8,626 bases of DNA from Alphaproteobacteria bacterium UBA3439. Its GTDB lineage: Bacteria; Pseudomonadota; Alphaproteobacteria; Puniceispirillales; Puniceispirillaceae. The stretch spans positions 1 to 8,626 of the forward strand of contig DFSK01000089.1 of the NCBI GenBank assembly GCA_002378605.1. The letters are read 5' to 3'. This document shows, piece by piece, positions 1-7,717 of this stretch. Each line of letters begins with the position of its first letter. Within the stretch, counting starts at the first letter, position 1. A program made the position numbers and the translations under genes. Below the pieces are notes generated by a model. That model ran no database searches. It was not told the DNA's origin and saw only the letters and a program-made list of their open reading frames with translations.

Positions 1-2222
1 TCGGTAATCCAGATATCAATTTCAGTTGCCGAGAACTGGCGGGGGCGGCTTGCCAATGGTGGACAAGGCGACGGCCGAACCGCCGGTTGGGGAATCGTTT
101 TCGGCTCGAATTTCGCAAGCCACGCTTTTTCGGTGGCCCCGTCATCAATGTCACCATTCAGGCCAAGCGCATTCATTACAACTTCCATGCGCTGTAACCA
201 ACGGCTTTTTGTCGTTGGTGTCCCCGCCTCTTTATCGGCGCGTGTGACAATGATGTCTTTGCTGCAAATGGCCATATAGACGTCATGCGCGCTTAGCCCG
301 CTTCGCCAGTTTTTTGGCGGCAATCCAACCGCCGCCCGCATCGCGCTATTCATCCATGGGTCGATATCAGGACGCGGCGGCCAATTGCCTTCATTAAAGC
401 CTGCAAGAATTAACCGATGCGCATCAACCGCTTGGGCCGGATGCATCCGCGCCTCAACCGCCCCAAGAATGGCAAGCCGTGGATGCGGCGTACCAAAGGG
501 GTGAACATTTATATCCTCAAGAAGCTGGCGCAAAATCTGCGGCATGTCGCCTGCATCGATCGCGCTATCACGGCCATCAGCGGCAAGGCTGCGAAACAGG
601 TCGCTTGCCGCCATGCCGTCAGGGCCTTTCCATAATTCAATTGCGCCTGCGCCGCGGTCTGCCCCGTCACCGCTGCTATCCATCACGGTTGCACATAGGC
701 GTTCGGCAGCTTCACCAAGCCCGTCTGACAGGCTTGCCAAAGTCGGGTTGGGCGCCTGCCAAGAGTCGATAAGCGGGGTTAGATTGGCAATGACATGCGT
801 TTCAAAAAAATGACGAAGATCAGCGTCGTCAAGCACCGCCACCACGGCGGACAAACCATCACCCGGGCGCGGGCCACGCAATGCCACCAGTTCAATTTGG
901 TCGACGAAATGACGAAATTGAATCGGGTTCATCCCGCCTGCACAATAGGGATGTTTCAACAATGACAGCAAACGAAGCGGCGCAAAATTGGCATCCACCG
1001 CATCACAAAGAAGCGATAAAAACCGGCCAGGTGGGCAAAGCGATAACCGCTTGCCTGCCGAATCTTCAATGGCAATATCCCATCGGCGCAAATCGGCGAT
1101 AACCAACTCGGCAAGCTGACGATCAGGCGTAACCATTGCCGCGGTTTGATCGGGTTTTTCCAATGCCTCGCGAAGCGATAGGGCAATCAAATTAGCCTCT
1201 TCGCGCCGATCGCGCGCCGTTATAACCTTCAAACCAGCAAGCGCGGTTCGGTCGATCATCGGGCCGGCATCGCCAAGCCTTTGCCAGCCTTCGCTGATTG
1301 CAGCAGGGCGGAAAACTTCACGCATCAGATCGCGTCTTGCCGGCAATTCGGGCGGAATCGCATCGGTTGACCCGTTCCAGTTTTCCACCTGATCAGGCGT
1401 GATCTCAAGATAGGCCAAAAGCTGGGCAAGCTGATATTGCGGATGGCCGCTATCCTCGCAAATCGCCTGCCACTGATCACCAGCATGGCGATCAAGCCCG
1501 GGCAAAACAATATGACCATCGGGAAGATTCGCCACCACGCCAATCAATTCACGCGTTGCCGCGATTGATCCGGTTGATCCGGCAATCACAATCAATTGAT
1601 CTGGCGGTTGATCGCGCCATTGATTGGCACGGCGGCGTAACAGCCGGTTGCGCCGGTCAACCACATCAAGCAGCCCTTCTTGGGCCAGAATATCAGGCCA
1701 GCGATCAATCAAAATGCCAAGAAGGGTCAGAATATCCTGCCAATGCGCCGAAAATTGATCAGGCAATAAATCACGAAGCTGATCGGCAGTGGCATCGGCA
1801 TTATAAAGCTGGTCAAGCAATTGCCCAAGCGAGTCGGCAAGGCGCATCGCTTGGGGCTGGGTTGGATATTGACCACCAAGCGGAAAATGGCGAAGCAATT
1901 TGGCAAGGCAGATTTGCCGTCTTATCTTTGAGATTGGCGGCGGCAGGTCACTGCCAGCATCATCGCCTAGAAAAGGGCTTAACCGGCCATCATCATCATT
2001 GCCAAAATCGCCAACGGGCAACATGCGCGGCAATAGCATCGGCGCACCAGCAACACTGTCCAGAAAAGCGGCTTGAAGAGCACTAGCAGCACGGCGCGAT
2101 GGCAATAAAATCAACCCGCGTGCCAGCCTTTCGGGACTGCCCGCCAGCTGTCTCATACCCATTGCCAATTCACGGGCAAACGGCATGCCTGCATCAATGC
2201 TGTAAACGGAAGGGCTTGTCAT
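1..2222 (-). CDS. addB: Double-strand break repair protein AddB, N-terminal 740 residues (3' end outside window)
   Basis: AddB is the partner of AddA in the AddAB helicase-nuclease, which processes DNA double-strand ends and prepares them for RecA in the cytoplasm. The frame is open from an ATG at 2222 to the left edge. The closest upstream in-frame stop is a TAA shortly before the ATG, so this start is well constrained, although no strong Shine-Dalgarno sequence precedes it. Typical alphaproteobacterial AddB blocks are visible: the N-terminal VYSIDAGMPFARELA start, ILLPSRRA near residue 40, a degenerate GSTGS loop at 215-219 in place of a true Walker A, LPGLDRH near 240, HPRLAILGAVEAR followed by AGFNEGNWPP near 608, GLSAHDV, SRWLQRME, and FSATEIDIWITD at the edge, which opens the nuclease domain. 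The family is about 1,000 residues long, so the RecB-type nuclease core and the Fe-S cysteines lie beyond the window. It is last of the minus-strand series; addA would be expected next. The identification is firm from many ordered motifs. Confidence 0.95.
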   Translation of the reverse strand, partial: MTSPSVYSIDAGMPFARELAMGMRQLAGSPERLARGLILLPSRRAASALQAAFLDSVAGAPMLLPRMLPVGDFGNDDDGRLSPFLGDDAGSDLPPPISKIRRQICLAKLLRHFPLGGQYPTQPQAMRLADSLGQLLDQLYNADATADQLRDLLPDQFSAHWQDILTLLGILIDRWPDILAQEGLLDVVDRRNRLLRRRANQWRDQPPDQLIVIAGSTGSIAATRELIGVVANLPDGHIVLPGLDRHAGDQWQAICEDSGHPQYQLAQLLAYLEITPDQVENWNGSTDAIPPELPARRDLMREVFRPAAISEGWQRLGDAGPMIDRTALAGLKVITARDRREEANLIALSLREALEKPDQTAAMVTPDRQLAELVIADLRRWDIAIEDSAGKRLSLCPPGRFLSLLCDAVDANFAPLRLLSLLKHPYCAGGMNPIQFRHFVDQIELVALRGPRPGDGLSAVVAVLDDADLRHFFETHVIANLTPLIDSWQAPNPTLASLSDGLGEAAERLCATVMDSSGDGADRGAGAIELWKGPDGMAASDLFRSLAADGRDSAIDAGDMPQILRQLLEDINVHPFGTPHPRLAILGAVEARMHPAQAVDAHRLILAGFNEGNWPPRPDIDPWMNSAMRAAVGLPPKNWRSGLSAHDVYMAICSKDIIVTRADKEAGTPTTKSRWLQRMEVVMNALGLNGDIDDGATEKAWLAKFEPKTIPQPAVRPSPCPPLASRPRQFSATEIDIWIT

Positions 2223-2259
2223 TTGCCAACTATAAAAGCAACAGCATCGAAAGGCGAGA

Positions 2260-2278
2260 CCCGTTTACTACAAGCGGG
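2260..2278. other. Imperfect hairpin in the tsaE-addB gap
   Basis: Within the 106-nt gap between tsaE and addB, CCCGCTT and AAACGGG can pair around a 5-nt loop with one mismatch. No U-run follows on the minus strand, so it does not look like an intrinsic terminator. It could be an attenuating or mRNA-processing structure, or chance. A TATAGT hexamer lies just upstream of the addB ATG but has no partner -35 box. No other signal is seen in this gap. Confidence 0.2.
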
Positions 2279-2328
2279 CAATCTAGCGCAAATGGCTGGT
2301 GATAAACCGTTGCCTGGCCGCGCCAAAC

Positions 2329-2817
2329 CTAGCCAGTTTTGGCGATAATTGCTGTCATTCGGGCGGCCCAATGCGGCGGCGCGGTAATATCGGCAAACCG
2401 GATATTGGAAGATGAATCATCGCCATCAGCCATGTAAAGATGAATTGAAAGATTGGTCTTTGGCAGCAGTTTCTTTAACCGATCTGGCCATTCAATCAAG
2501 CAAACCGCATCGATAAAGGCGTCATCCAGCCCAAGCTGCATGGCATCTTCAGGGCTTTCAATCCGGTAAAGATCGAGATGCCAAAGCGGTGTTCCATTGC
2601 CAAGCTCATAAGTCTGGACAAGCGTAAAGGTGGGGCTTGGCACATCGGTTTCAGCCGGATTTGCCGCCTGAATTATCGCCCGCGCCAATGCCGATTTTCC
2701 CGCGCCAAGAGGCCCGCTTAACGAGATCACATCACCAGCCGCCAGCCCGTCAGCCAGCAACGCACCAAGCGTTTCGGTTGCTGACAGATCGGGTAATTCT
2801 AATTGCAGAACTGGCAT
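2329..2817 (-). CDS. tsaE: tRNA threonylcarbamoyladenosine biosynthesis ATPase TsaE
   Basis: TsaE is the small ATPase that acts with TsaB and TsaD to place threonylcarbamoyl on A37 of ANN-decoding tRNAs in the cytoplasm. The 162-residue product is the usual family length. It shows a Walker A, GPLGAGKS, at 35-42; the VPSPTFTLVQ switch-like block at 59-68; HLDLYR at 80-85; and IEWPDR at 108-113, all diagnostic for the family (Pfam TsaE, formerly YjeE). The ATG lies only 6 nt past the ahcY stop, with no clear Shine-Dalgarno sequence, which suggests translational coupling and one transcript. In many alphaproteobacteria tsaE is followed by amgK and murU before addB; here addB comes next after 106 nt. 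The identification is secure. Confidence 0.95.
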   Translation of the reverse strand: MPVLQLELPDLSATETLGALLADGLAAGDVISLSGPLGAGKSALARAIIQAANPAETDVPSPTFTLVQTYELGNGTPLWHLDLYRIESPEDAMQLGLDDAFIDAVCLIEWPDRLKKLLPKTNLSIHLYMADGDDSSSNIRFADITAPPHWAARMTAIIAKTG

Positions 2818-2823
2818 TGGTGA

Positions 2824-4218
2824 TTAATAGCGATATTGTTCGCTCTTGAACGGCCCTTGCTGTTCAACGCCAATATAATCAGCCTGATCAGGGCGAAGCG
2901 TGCTCAAGCTTGCGCCAACCTTGGCAAGATGGAGTGCTGCCACTTTTTCATCAAGATGACGCGGCAAGGTATAGACCTTGTTTTCATATTGATCACCGCG
3001 CGACCAAAGCTCGATCTGCGCCAACACCTGATTGGTAAATGACGCCGACATGACAAAAGACGGGTGCCCGGTTCCACATCCAAGATTGACCAAACGTCCC
3101 TTGGCAAGAAGGATCATCCGTTTGCCATTCGGAAATTCAATTTCATCAACCTGCGGTTTTACTTCTGACCATGTGTAATTATTCAGCGATGCCACATCGA
3201 TCTCATTATCAAAATGGCCAATATTACAAACAATCGCACGGTCTTTCATTTCACGCATATGGTCGATGGTGATGACATGGCGGTTACCAGTTGCGGTCAC
3301 AAAGATATCAGCCTTCGAAGCTGCCTGTTCCATCGTGACAACTTCATAGCCTTCCATAGCGGCCTGCAACGCACAGATCGGGTCGACCTCGGTTACCATA
3401 ACCCGTGCACCACCTTGCCGAAGCGAAGCTGCCGAGCCTTTGCCAACATCACCATAGCCAGCAACAACGGCGACCTTGCCAGCAAACATCACATCAGTGG
3501 CACGGCGGATACCATCAACCAATGATTCGCGACAGCCATAAAGATTGTCGAATTTTGATTTAGTGACCGAGTCATTCACATTGATAGCCGGGAATGGCAA
3601 TCCGCCCATTTCGGCAAGCTGATAAAGCCGCAGAACACCAGTGGTGGTTTCTTCGGAAACACCTTTAAGCGCATCACGCTGGCGGGTGAACCAGCCCGGG
3701 CTGCTTGCAAGGCGGCGATGCAATTGCGCTTTTAGATATTCTTCTTCTTCGGTTTCTGGCGTGGCCAGCACATCTTCGCCAGCTTCGGCACGCGCCCCAA
3801 GAAGGATATACATGGTGGCGTCACCACCATCATCAAGAATAAGATTGGCGGTCTGTTCATTCGGCCAATCAAAAATACGGTCAACATATTCCCAATATTC
3901 GGCCAGTGTCTCACCCTTGATGGCAAAGACCGGAACGCCTGATTTGGCAATTGCCGCGGCGGCATGGTCTTGGGTTGAAAAGATATTACAGCTCGACCAA
4001 CGCACATCGGCACCAAGCGCAACAAGCGTTTCAATCAAAACCGCAGTTTGTACCGTCATATGAAGACAGCCAGCAACACGCGCGCCAGCCAACGGCTTGT
4101 CCGAACCAAACTCGTCACGAAGCGCCATCAGGCCAGGCATTTCGGTTTCGGCAATCGATAATTCCTTGCGACCCCAGTCGGCAAGTCCGATATCGGCAAT
4201 CACATAATCCTGCGCCAT
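2824..4218 (-). CDS. ahcY: S-adenosyl-L-homocysteine hydrolase (adenosylhomocysteinase)
   Basis: This cytosolic NAD+-dependent enzyme splits S-adenosylhomocysteine into adenosine and homocysteine, removing the inhibitory product of methyltransferases and feeding the methionine cycle. The protein has 464 residues, normal for the bacterial form. Visible features are HMT at 53-55, [11 protein letters not shown] at 215-225 with the catalytic-type Lys220, Asp224 and Asn225, and the Rossmann motif GYGDVGKG at 254-261. GHFDNEID lies at 334-341, HPSF at 385-388, and the C-terminal YRY tail helps bind NAD. Residues around 144-165 belong to the acidic insert found in many bacterial AhcY proteins. The frame stays open 19 codons further upstream to an ATG at 4275, but the family begins [17 protein letters not shown] therefore take the ATG at 4218, which follows TTGGATTGGATT. 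It sits 127 nt after rapZ and 6 nt before tsaE. Confidence 0.97.
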   Translation of the reverse strand: MAQDYVIADIGLADWGRKELSIAETEMPGLMALRDEFGSDKPLAGARVAGCLHMTVQTAVLIETLVALGADVRWSSCNIFSTQDHAAAAIAKSGVPVFAIKGETLAEYWEYVDRIFDWPNEQTANLILDDGGDATMYILLGARAEAGEDVLATPETEEEEYLKAQLHRRLASSPGWFTRQRDALKGVSEETTTGVLRLYQLAEMGGLPFPAINVNDSVTKSKFDNLYGCRESLVDGIRRATDVMFAGKVAVVAGYGDVGKGSAASLRQGGARVMVTEVDPICALQAAMEGYEVVTMEQAASKADIFVTATGNRHVITIDHMREMKDRAIVCNIGHFDNEIDVASLNNYTWSEVKPQVDEIEFPNGKRMILLAKGRLVNLGCGTGHPSFVMSASFTNQVLAQIELWSRGDQYENKVYTLPRHLDEKVAALHLAKVGASLSTLRPDQADYIGVEQQGPFKSEQYRY

Positions 4219-4285
4219 AATCCAATCCAATCTATATGTCGGTAAAAATCTCGCCACGTCATAGCAAATTAACACGGTCTTTTAA

Positions 4286-4306
4286 AGCGCTAGATATGAT
4301 AGCGCC
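4286..4306 (-). promoter_or_regulatory. Hairpin in the ahcY leader, possible weak rapZ terminator or ahcY control element
   Basis: The 127-nt gap between rapZ and ahcY contains GCGCTA, a 7-nt loop, then TAGCGC, a perfect 6-bp stem that a G-U pair can extend. TTTAAAA follows on the minus strand. That resembles a weak intrinsic terminator after rapZ, though the U-run is short. TTGGCG and TAAAAG, 18 nt apart and overlapping the hairpin, could be a poor promoter for ahcY. I recognised no SAH riboswitch conserved core here. The function is uncertain. Confidence 0.3.
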
Positions 4307-4345
4307 AAGAAACACCGCTTGAGATGTGATTGAAGTGATGCGCAA

Positions 4346-5227
4346 CTAGGCAGATGCCTTTGCCAATTCACGATGTTCAAGGCGCACTGGATGGCCCTCA
4401 GCCTCAATCCAGCTGGCAATCTGTGTTGCCGCCCATACCGAACGATGTTTGCCGCCCGTACAGCCAAAGGCCAGCGTCAAATGCGCCCGACCATCACTGT
4501 TCATCCGGCTTAGCATCAATGCCAACATCGATTTCACCTGATCAAGAACCTCGATTGCCATTTCATCTTTGGCCAGAAATTCTGCCACTTTGGAATCAAG
4601 GCCGGTTCGATCACGCAAACCATCATCCCAATGCGGGTTTTTGGCAAAGCGCATATCAATGACCTGATCTGCCGTTTCAGGAAGGCCATGCCGGTAGGAA
4701 AATGAAACAATATGCACCGGCATTGGCGGTGCCTTATCAAGACCTAAAGCGCCAAGCAACGCGCCGCGTAAATCAGATGGCGCCAGGCCACTGCTATCAA
4801 TAATAATATCGGCCAAAGCTTCGACATCGGCCATTCGCGCCATATCTGCGCGCACCGCAGCATCAAGATCATAATCATGGCCAAGCGGGTGCTGGCGTCT
4901 TGTTGCATTATAGCGGCGCACCAAATCGACATGACCGGCATTGATAAACACCATCTTAAACCCATCGCCAAGGCGTTTTGCCAGATTTTTCACAAGGCGT
5001 GCCACCGCATCAGCCCCAAAACCGCTAGTGCGCGCATCAAGTCCAATGGCAATTGACCGGCCGCCAGTTTCAACCTCAAGCGCGATCAGCGGATCAACAA
5101 GCGCCAAAGGTAGATTATCAACGGCGGTAAAACCGTAATCTTCTAGAATTTTCAGCGCAGTTGAGTGTCCAGCACCAGATACACCAGTCACAAGAACAAG
5201 CTTTATTGACGAAATAGGGTTTAACAT
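4346..5227 (-). CDS. rapZ: RapZ / YvcJ-family nucleotide-binding, RNA-binding protein
   Basis: The 293-residue protein belongs to the RapZ (YvcJ, UPF0042) family. In Escherichia coli, RapZ binds the small RNAs GlmY and GlmZ and controls glucosamine-6-phosphate synthase; its role in alphaproteobacteria is less certain. The N-terminal P-loop reads GVSGAGHS at 15-22, so the usual Walker A lysine is histidine at 21. Alphaproteobacterial members often carry arginine there (from memory). Other family marks are VDNLPL at 36-41, RRYNATRRQHPL at 104-115, IIIDSSGL at 141-148, SFSYRHGLP at 175-183, DMRFAKNPHW at 191-200, and the C-terminal FGCTGGKHRS at 254-263. The ATG is 37 nt past the chvG stop, consistent with cotranscription. 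The usual neighbour hprK is missing, and no EIIA or HPr gene follows. The family call is firm; any direct role in glmS control here is only inferred. Confidence 0.94.
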   Translation of the reverse strand: MLNPISSIKLVLVTGVSGAGHSTALKILEDYGFTAVDNLPLALVDPLIALEVETGGRSIAIGLDARTSGFGADAVARLVKNLAKRLGDGFKMVFINAGHVDLVRRYNATRRQHPLGHDYDLDAAVRADMARMADVEALADIIIDSSGLAPSDLRGALLGALGLDKAPPMPVHIVSFSYRHGLPETADQVIDMRFAKNPHWDDGLRDRTGLDSKVAEFLAKDEMAIEVLDQVKSMLALMLSRMNSDGRAHLTLAFGCTGGKHRSVWAATQIASWIEAEGHPVRLEHRELAKASA

Positions 5228-5264
5228 CCCGATAGTCTACAACAGCAAAAAAGAAAAAACAGCT

Positions 5265-6842
5265 TTAGCTTTCAAGTGGCAGAACAAGCCGGAAACACGC
5301 ACCACCCTCAGGCCGGTTTTCCGCTGTTAATTGGCCGTTATGCGCATCAACAATCTGCCGCGCGATTGACAGGCCAAGCCCCGAATGTTCGCCAAAACCT
5401 TCGCCGCTAGGCCGTTCGGTATAAAACCGGTCAAAAACCGTTTCCAGTTTGGCATCAGGGATACCCGGCCCGTCATCAAGAATGTCCAGAACGGCACGTT
5501 TACGCGTCGCGTCAGCGGTCAGAATAAACCGTACCATGCCGCCTTTCGGGCTAAAGGAAATGGCGTTACTCAACACATTGTCAATCACCTGCACCATGCG
5601 GCTTTGATTCATCCGCACCATCACCGGCATTGGCGGATGGTCAAATCGCAATTGATATTGGCTGTGGGTTTGCGATCGCATCTGGATGAAATTATCAATC
5701 AAGCCGGCAAAATCAACCGGATCACGATCTTGGCCGATAATTTCGGTATCGACACGGCTTGCTTGAGAAATATCAGTAATCAAACGATCAAGACGCTGCA
5801 CATCCTGCAAGATGATATTCAGCAACTGCTTTTTTTGCGCTGCAGTTTTTGCCCGACTAAAGGTTTCGGTGGCGCTTCGTAATGATGAAAGCGGGTTTTT
5901 AATTTCATGCGCCACATCAGCGGCAAAGGCCGCAGTGGCCTGAATTCTTTTTTGCAATTCATCGGTCAGATCAATCAACGAATCCGACAATTGACCGATT
6001 TCGTCATTGCGATGCGGCAAACGTTGAAGGCGGCTGGACATATCGGCGCTTTGCCGCAATTTATCGGCCGCTGCCGCAAGACGCGAGATTGGCGTTGTGA
6101 TTGATCGCGCCAGATACAGGCTGAGACCAAGCGTCACCAGCAAAACCCCGACAAATAGCTGTAAAAACACAATATTCACATTGGCCAATTCCTGTTCAAT
6201 TTTGCCGCCACCAATCGAGACCATCAAGGCCCCACGAACAAGACGCAAATCTTGAACCGGCACCGCCACCGACAACATCAGATTGCCATCACGGTCAATA
6301 CGCAAGGCACGGCGTGGTTCGCCCGACAAGGCGGCAATGACTTCAGCATATTGGCTAGCACGCTGGCGGCGGCGCTCAACATATGATGGCAATTCGTCAA
6401 ACGGGCTGAACCAGCCAGATGCTGTTGTCACCATATCATTCAGATTATTGCGGATGTTCTGACGCCAGCTTTTGTCACGATGTCGCCGAATATCGACATT
6501 TGGCTGAAAGCCACTTCGCCGCGCCGTATCAGCAAGAAGCGATCCATTTGGCTGAAACACCCGCGCCCGTAACGAGCTGCCAAGCCCGACAAGAGGGATT
6601 AGATGCGTCATGGTTTCTGGCGATAGCTGGCGACGGGCAACACGCCGATCACGTTCAGCCTCGGCAAGCGCAAGCGATCGCGCCAAGGTAAAGCCCTGCC
6701 GCTCAAGCGCGACAAATTCTGACTGGATCAAGGTCGTTCGATATTGATCAAGCGATAATAGACCAACAAGAAAAATCGCCAGTGGAAACAGCATGATCGC
6801 CATGATGCGCGCGGTAAGGCGGCTCATGCGGAATGGCGTCAC
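5265..6842 (-). CDS. chvG: Two-component sensor histidine kinase ChvG (ExoS-like)
   Basis: ChvG is the inner-membrane kinase of the ChvG-ChvI pair, which in rhizobia and Caulobacter senses acid or envelope stress and controls envelope and exopolysaccharide genes. From the GTG at 6842 the protein has 525 residues. A first membrane helix lies at about 11-31, followed by a periplasmic sensor region to about 222. A second helix lies at about 223-245 and HAMP at about 245-297. The H-box is FAADVAHEIKNPLSSLR, with His312 as phosphoacceptor. The N-box spans DNVLSNAISFSP at 421-432, the G1 box is DDGPG at 456-460, the F-box is near 470-473, and the G2 box is GLGLS at 488-492; all catalytic elements are intact. 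It follows chvI by about 142 nt and precedes rapZ. The start is uncertain: the frame continues upstream to a TAG at 6918-6920, and that extension looks like real ChvG N-terminus. Confidence 0.94.
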   Translation of the reverse strand: MTPFRMSRLTARIMAIMLFPLAIFLVGLLSLDQYRTTLIQSEFVALERQGFTLARSLALAEAERDRRVARRQLSPETMTHLIPLVGLGSSLRARVFQPNGSLLADTARRSGFQPNVDIRRHRDKSWRQNIRNNLNDMVTTASGWFSPFDELPSYVERRRQRASQYAEVIAALSGEPRRALRIDRDGNLMLSVAVPVQDLRLVRGALMVSIGGGKIEQELANVNIVFLQLFVGVLLVTLGLSLYLARSITTPISRLAAAADKLRQSADMSSRLQRLPHRNDEIGQLSDSLIDLTDELQKRIQATAAFAADVAHEIKNPLSSLRSATETFSRAKTAAQKKQLLNIILQDVQRLDRLITDISQASRVDTEIIGQDRDPVDFAGLIDNFIQMRSQTHSQYQLRFDHPPMPVMVRMNQSRMVQVIDNVLSNAISFSPKGGMVRFILTADATRKRAVLDILDDGPGIPDAKLETVFDRFYTERPSGEGFGEHSGLGLSIARQIVDAHNGQLTAENRPEGGACFRLVLPLES

Positions 6843-6917
6843 AAGCCATCCACACTTGCCACGAACCCAGCCCAGTAATCGACGCCATCGCGAAGTTTCT
6901 ATAATTCCGCTCCCTGA
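6843..6917 (-). other. In-frame N-terminal extension of chvG with a Shine-Dalgarno but no standard start codon
   Basis: Twenty-five sense codons precede the chvG GTG in the same frame, starting just after a TAG stop. They encode ETSRWRRLLGWV and further basic and aromatic residues, which is how the cytoplasmic tail before the first helix of ChvG proteins usually looks. AGGGAG at 6910-6915 is a good ribosome-binding sequence, but the nearby codons are ATT (6903-6905) and ATA (6900-6902), not ATG or GTG. A rare ATT start, a sequence error or a changed start codon could explain this. Alternatively, translation begins at the GTG at 6842, which is preceded by GGATGG. Confidence 0.4.
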
Positions 6918-6984
6918 CTATAAACCACCATCATCATAAATATCATCAGGCCATTATGCAGCCTTCATCGGCATGGCGCGACCC

Positions 6985-7716
6985 TTATGATGGTGATGTC
7001 TTATATTTATAGCCAATTCCATAAAGCGTTTCGATCTGGTCAAAGTCGGAATCATGTGCGCGTAATTTGCGGCGCAGCCGTTTGATATGGCTGTCGATCG
7101 TGCGGTCATCCAGAAAAATACTCTCGCCATAGGCAGCATCCATGAGCTGATCACGGTTCTTCACCATGCCCGGGCGCGACGCCAACGCCTGCAAAATCAA
7201 AAATTCGGTTACGGTCAATTTGACTTCCTGACCACGCCAGCTGCATAAATGCCGGTCTGGATCCATCAGTAATTCACCAAGACGGATGATATTTGGACCA
7301 GATGTTTTCATTACCCCATCACTGGCACGCCGCAACACGGCACGGATACGCGCAAGCAGCAAACGCTGGGAAAATGGCTTGGTGATGTAATCATCTGCTC
7401 CCATGCCAAGCCCAAGCGCCTCGTCAAGCTCATCATCTTTGCTGGTCAGGAAAATCACGGGCATTTGCGACTGGCCTCGCACTTTTTGCAAAAGCTCCAT
7501 GCCGTCCATGCGCGGCATCTTGATGTCGAAGATGGCTAGGTCGGGCGGATTGGACAACAACGCGCCAAGAGCAGCCTCGCCGTCTGAATAGACGCGCGTG
7601 GCAAAGCCTTCGCCCTGCAGCGCGATCGAGACGGTGGTCAGAATATTGCGATCGTCATCGACCAGCGCGATGACCGTCCGGTTGCTTTCGCCCTGCGGCG
7701 CGGCATCTGCTGTCAT
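6985..7716 (-). CDS. chvI: Response regulator ChvI, OmpR/PhoB family
   Basis: ChvI is the DNA-binding partner of ChvG. The 243-residue protein has an N-terminal receiver domain: acidic cluster DDD at 20-22, phosphoacceptor Asp64 in [10 protein letters not shown], switch Thr91 in FLTSKDD, and Lys113 in TKPFS. A winged-helix DNA-binding domain follows at about 143-238, with [25 protein letters not shown] and [10 protein letters not shown] take the ATG at 7716 because homologues reach [12 protein letters not shown] after a short N-terminus. The same frame is open to ATGs at 7725 and 7788, but the extra residues look non-native. Base composition changes within the gene: the first ~85 codons are rich in G/C third positions and CGC arginines, like pckA, while the rest has many CGT, GAT and AAA codons, like chvG and ahcY. 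The frame is intact and all catalytic residues are present, so the product should work even if the gene is a mosaic. Confidence 0.95.
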   Translation of the reverse strand: MTADAAPQGESNRTVIALVDDDRNILTTVSIALQGEGFATRVYSDGEAALGALLSNPPDLAIFDIKMPRMDGMELLQKVRGQSQMPVIFLTSKDDELDEALGLGMGADDYITKPFSQRLLLARIRAVLRRASDGVMKTSGPNIIRLGELLMDPDRHLCSWRGQEVKLTVTEFLILQALASRPGMVKNRDQLMDAAYGESIFLDDRTIDSHIKRLRRKLRAHDSDFDQIETLYGIGYKYKTSPS

Positions 7717-7717
7717 G

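Noticed and set aside
956..1543. Two short minus-strand frames suggesting addB might be broken by frameshifts
   Set aside because: Translating the frame set by the ATG at 2222 gives continuous AddB sequence to the left edge. The short frames are in another register.
1556..2086. A 176-codon open frame on the plus strand
   Set aside because: It lies antisense to addB, whose minus-strand frame gives a clear AddB protein through the same bases. The plus-strand product is His/Gln-rich and low in complexity, typical of a shadow frame.
2223..2240. TATAGT just upstream of addB as a promoter -10 box
   Set aside because: No usable -35 sequence lies 16-18 nt upstream, and the box would place transcription start almost on the ATG.
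4219..4275. The longer ahcY start at 4275
   Set aside because: The extra 19 residues have no family similarity, and [16 protein letters not shown] at 4218 is the standard N-terminus.
4219..4345. A known SAH or SAM-II riboswitch before ahcY
   Set aside because: I could not find the conserved core of either class by eye, so no riboswitch is annotated.
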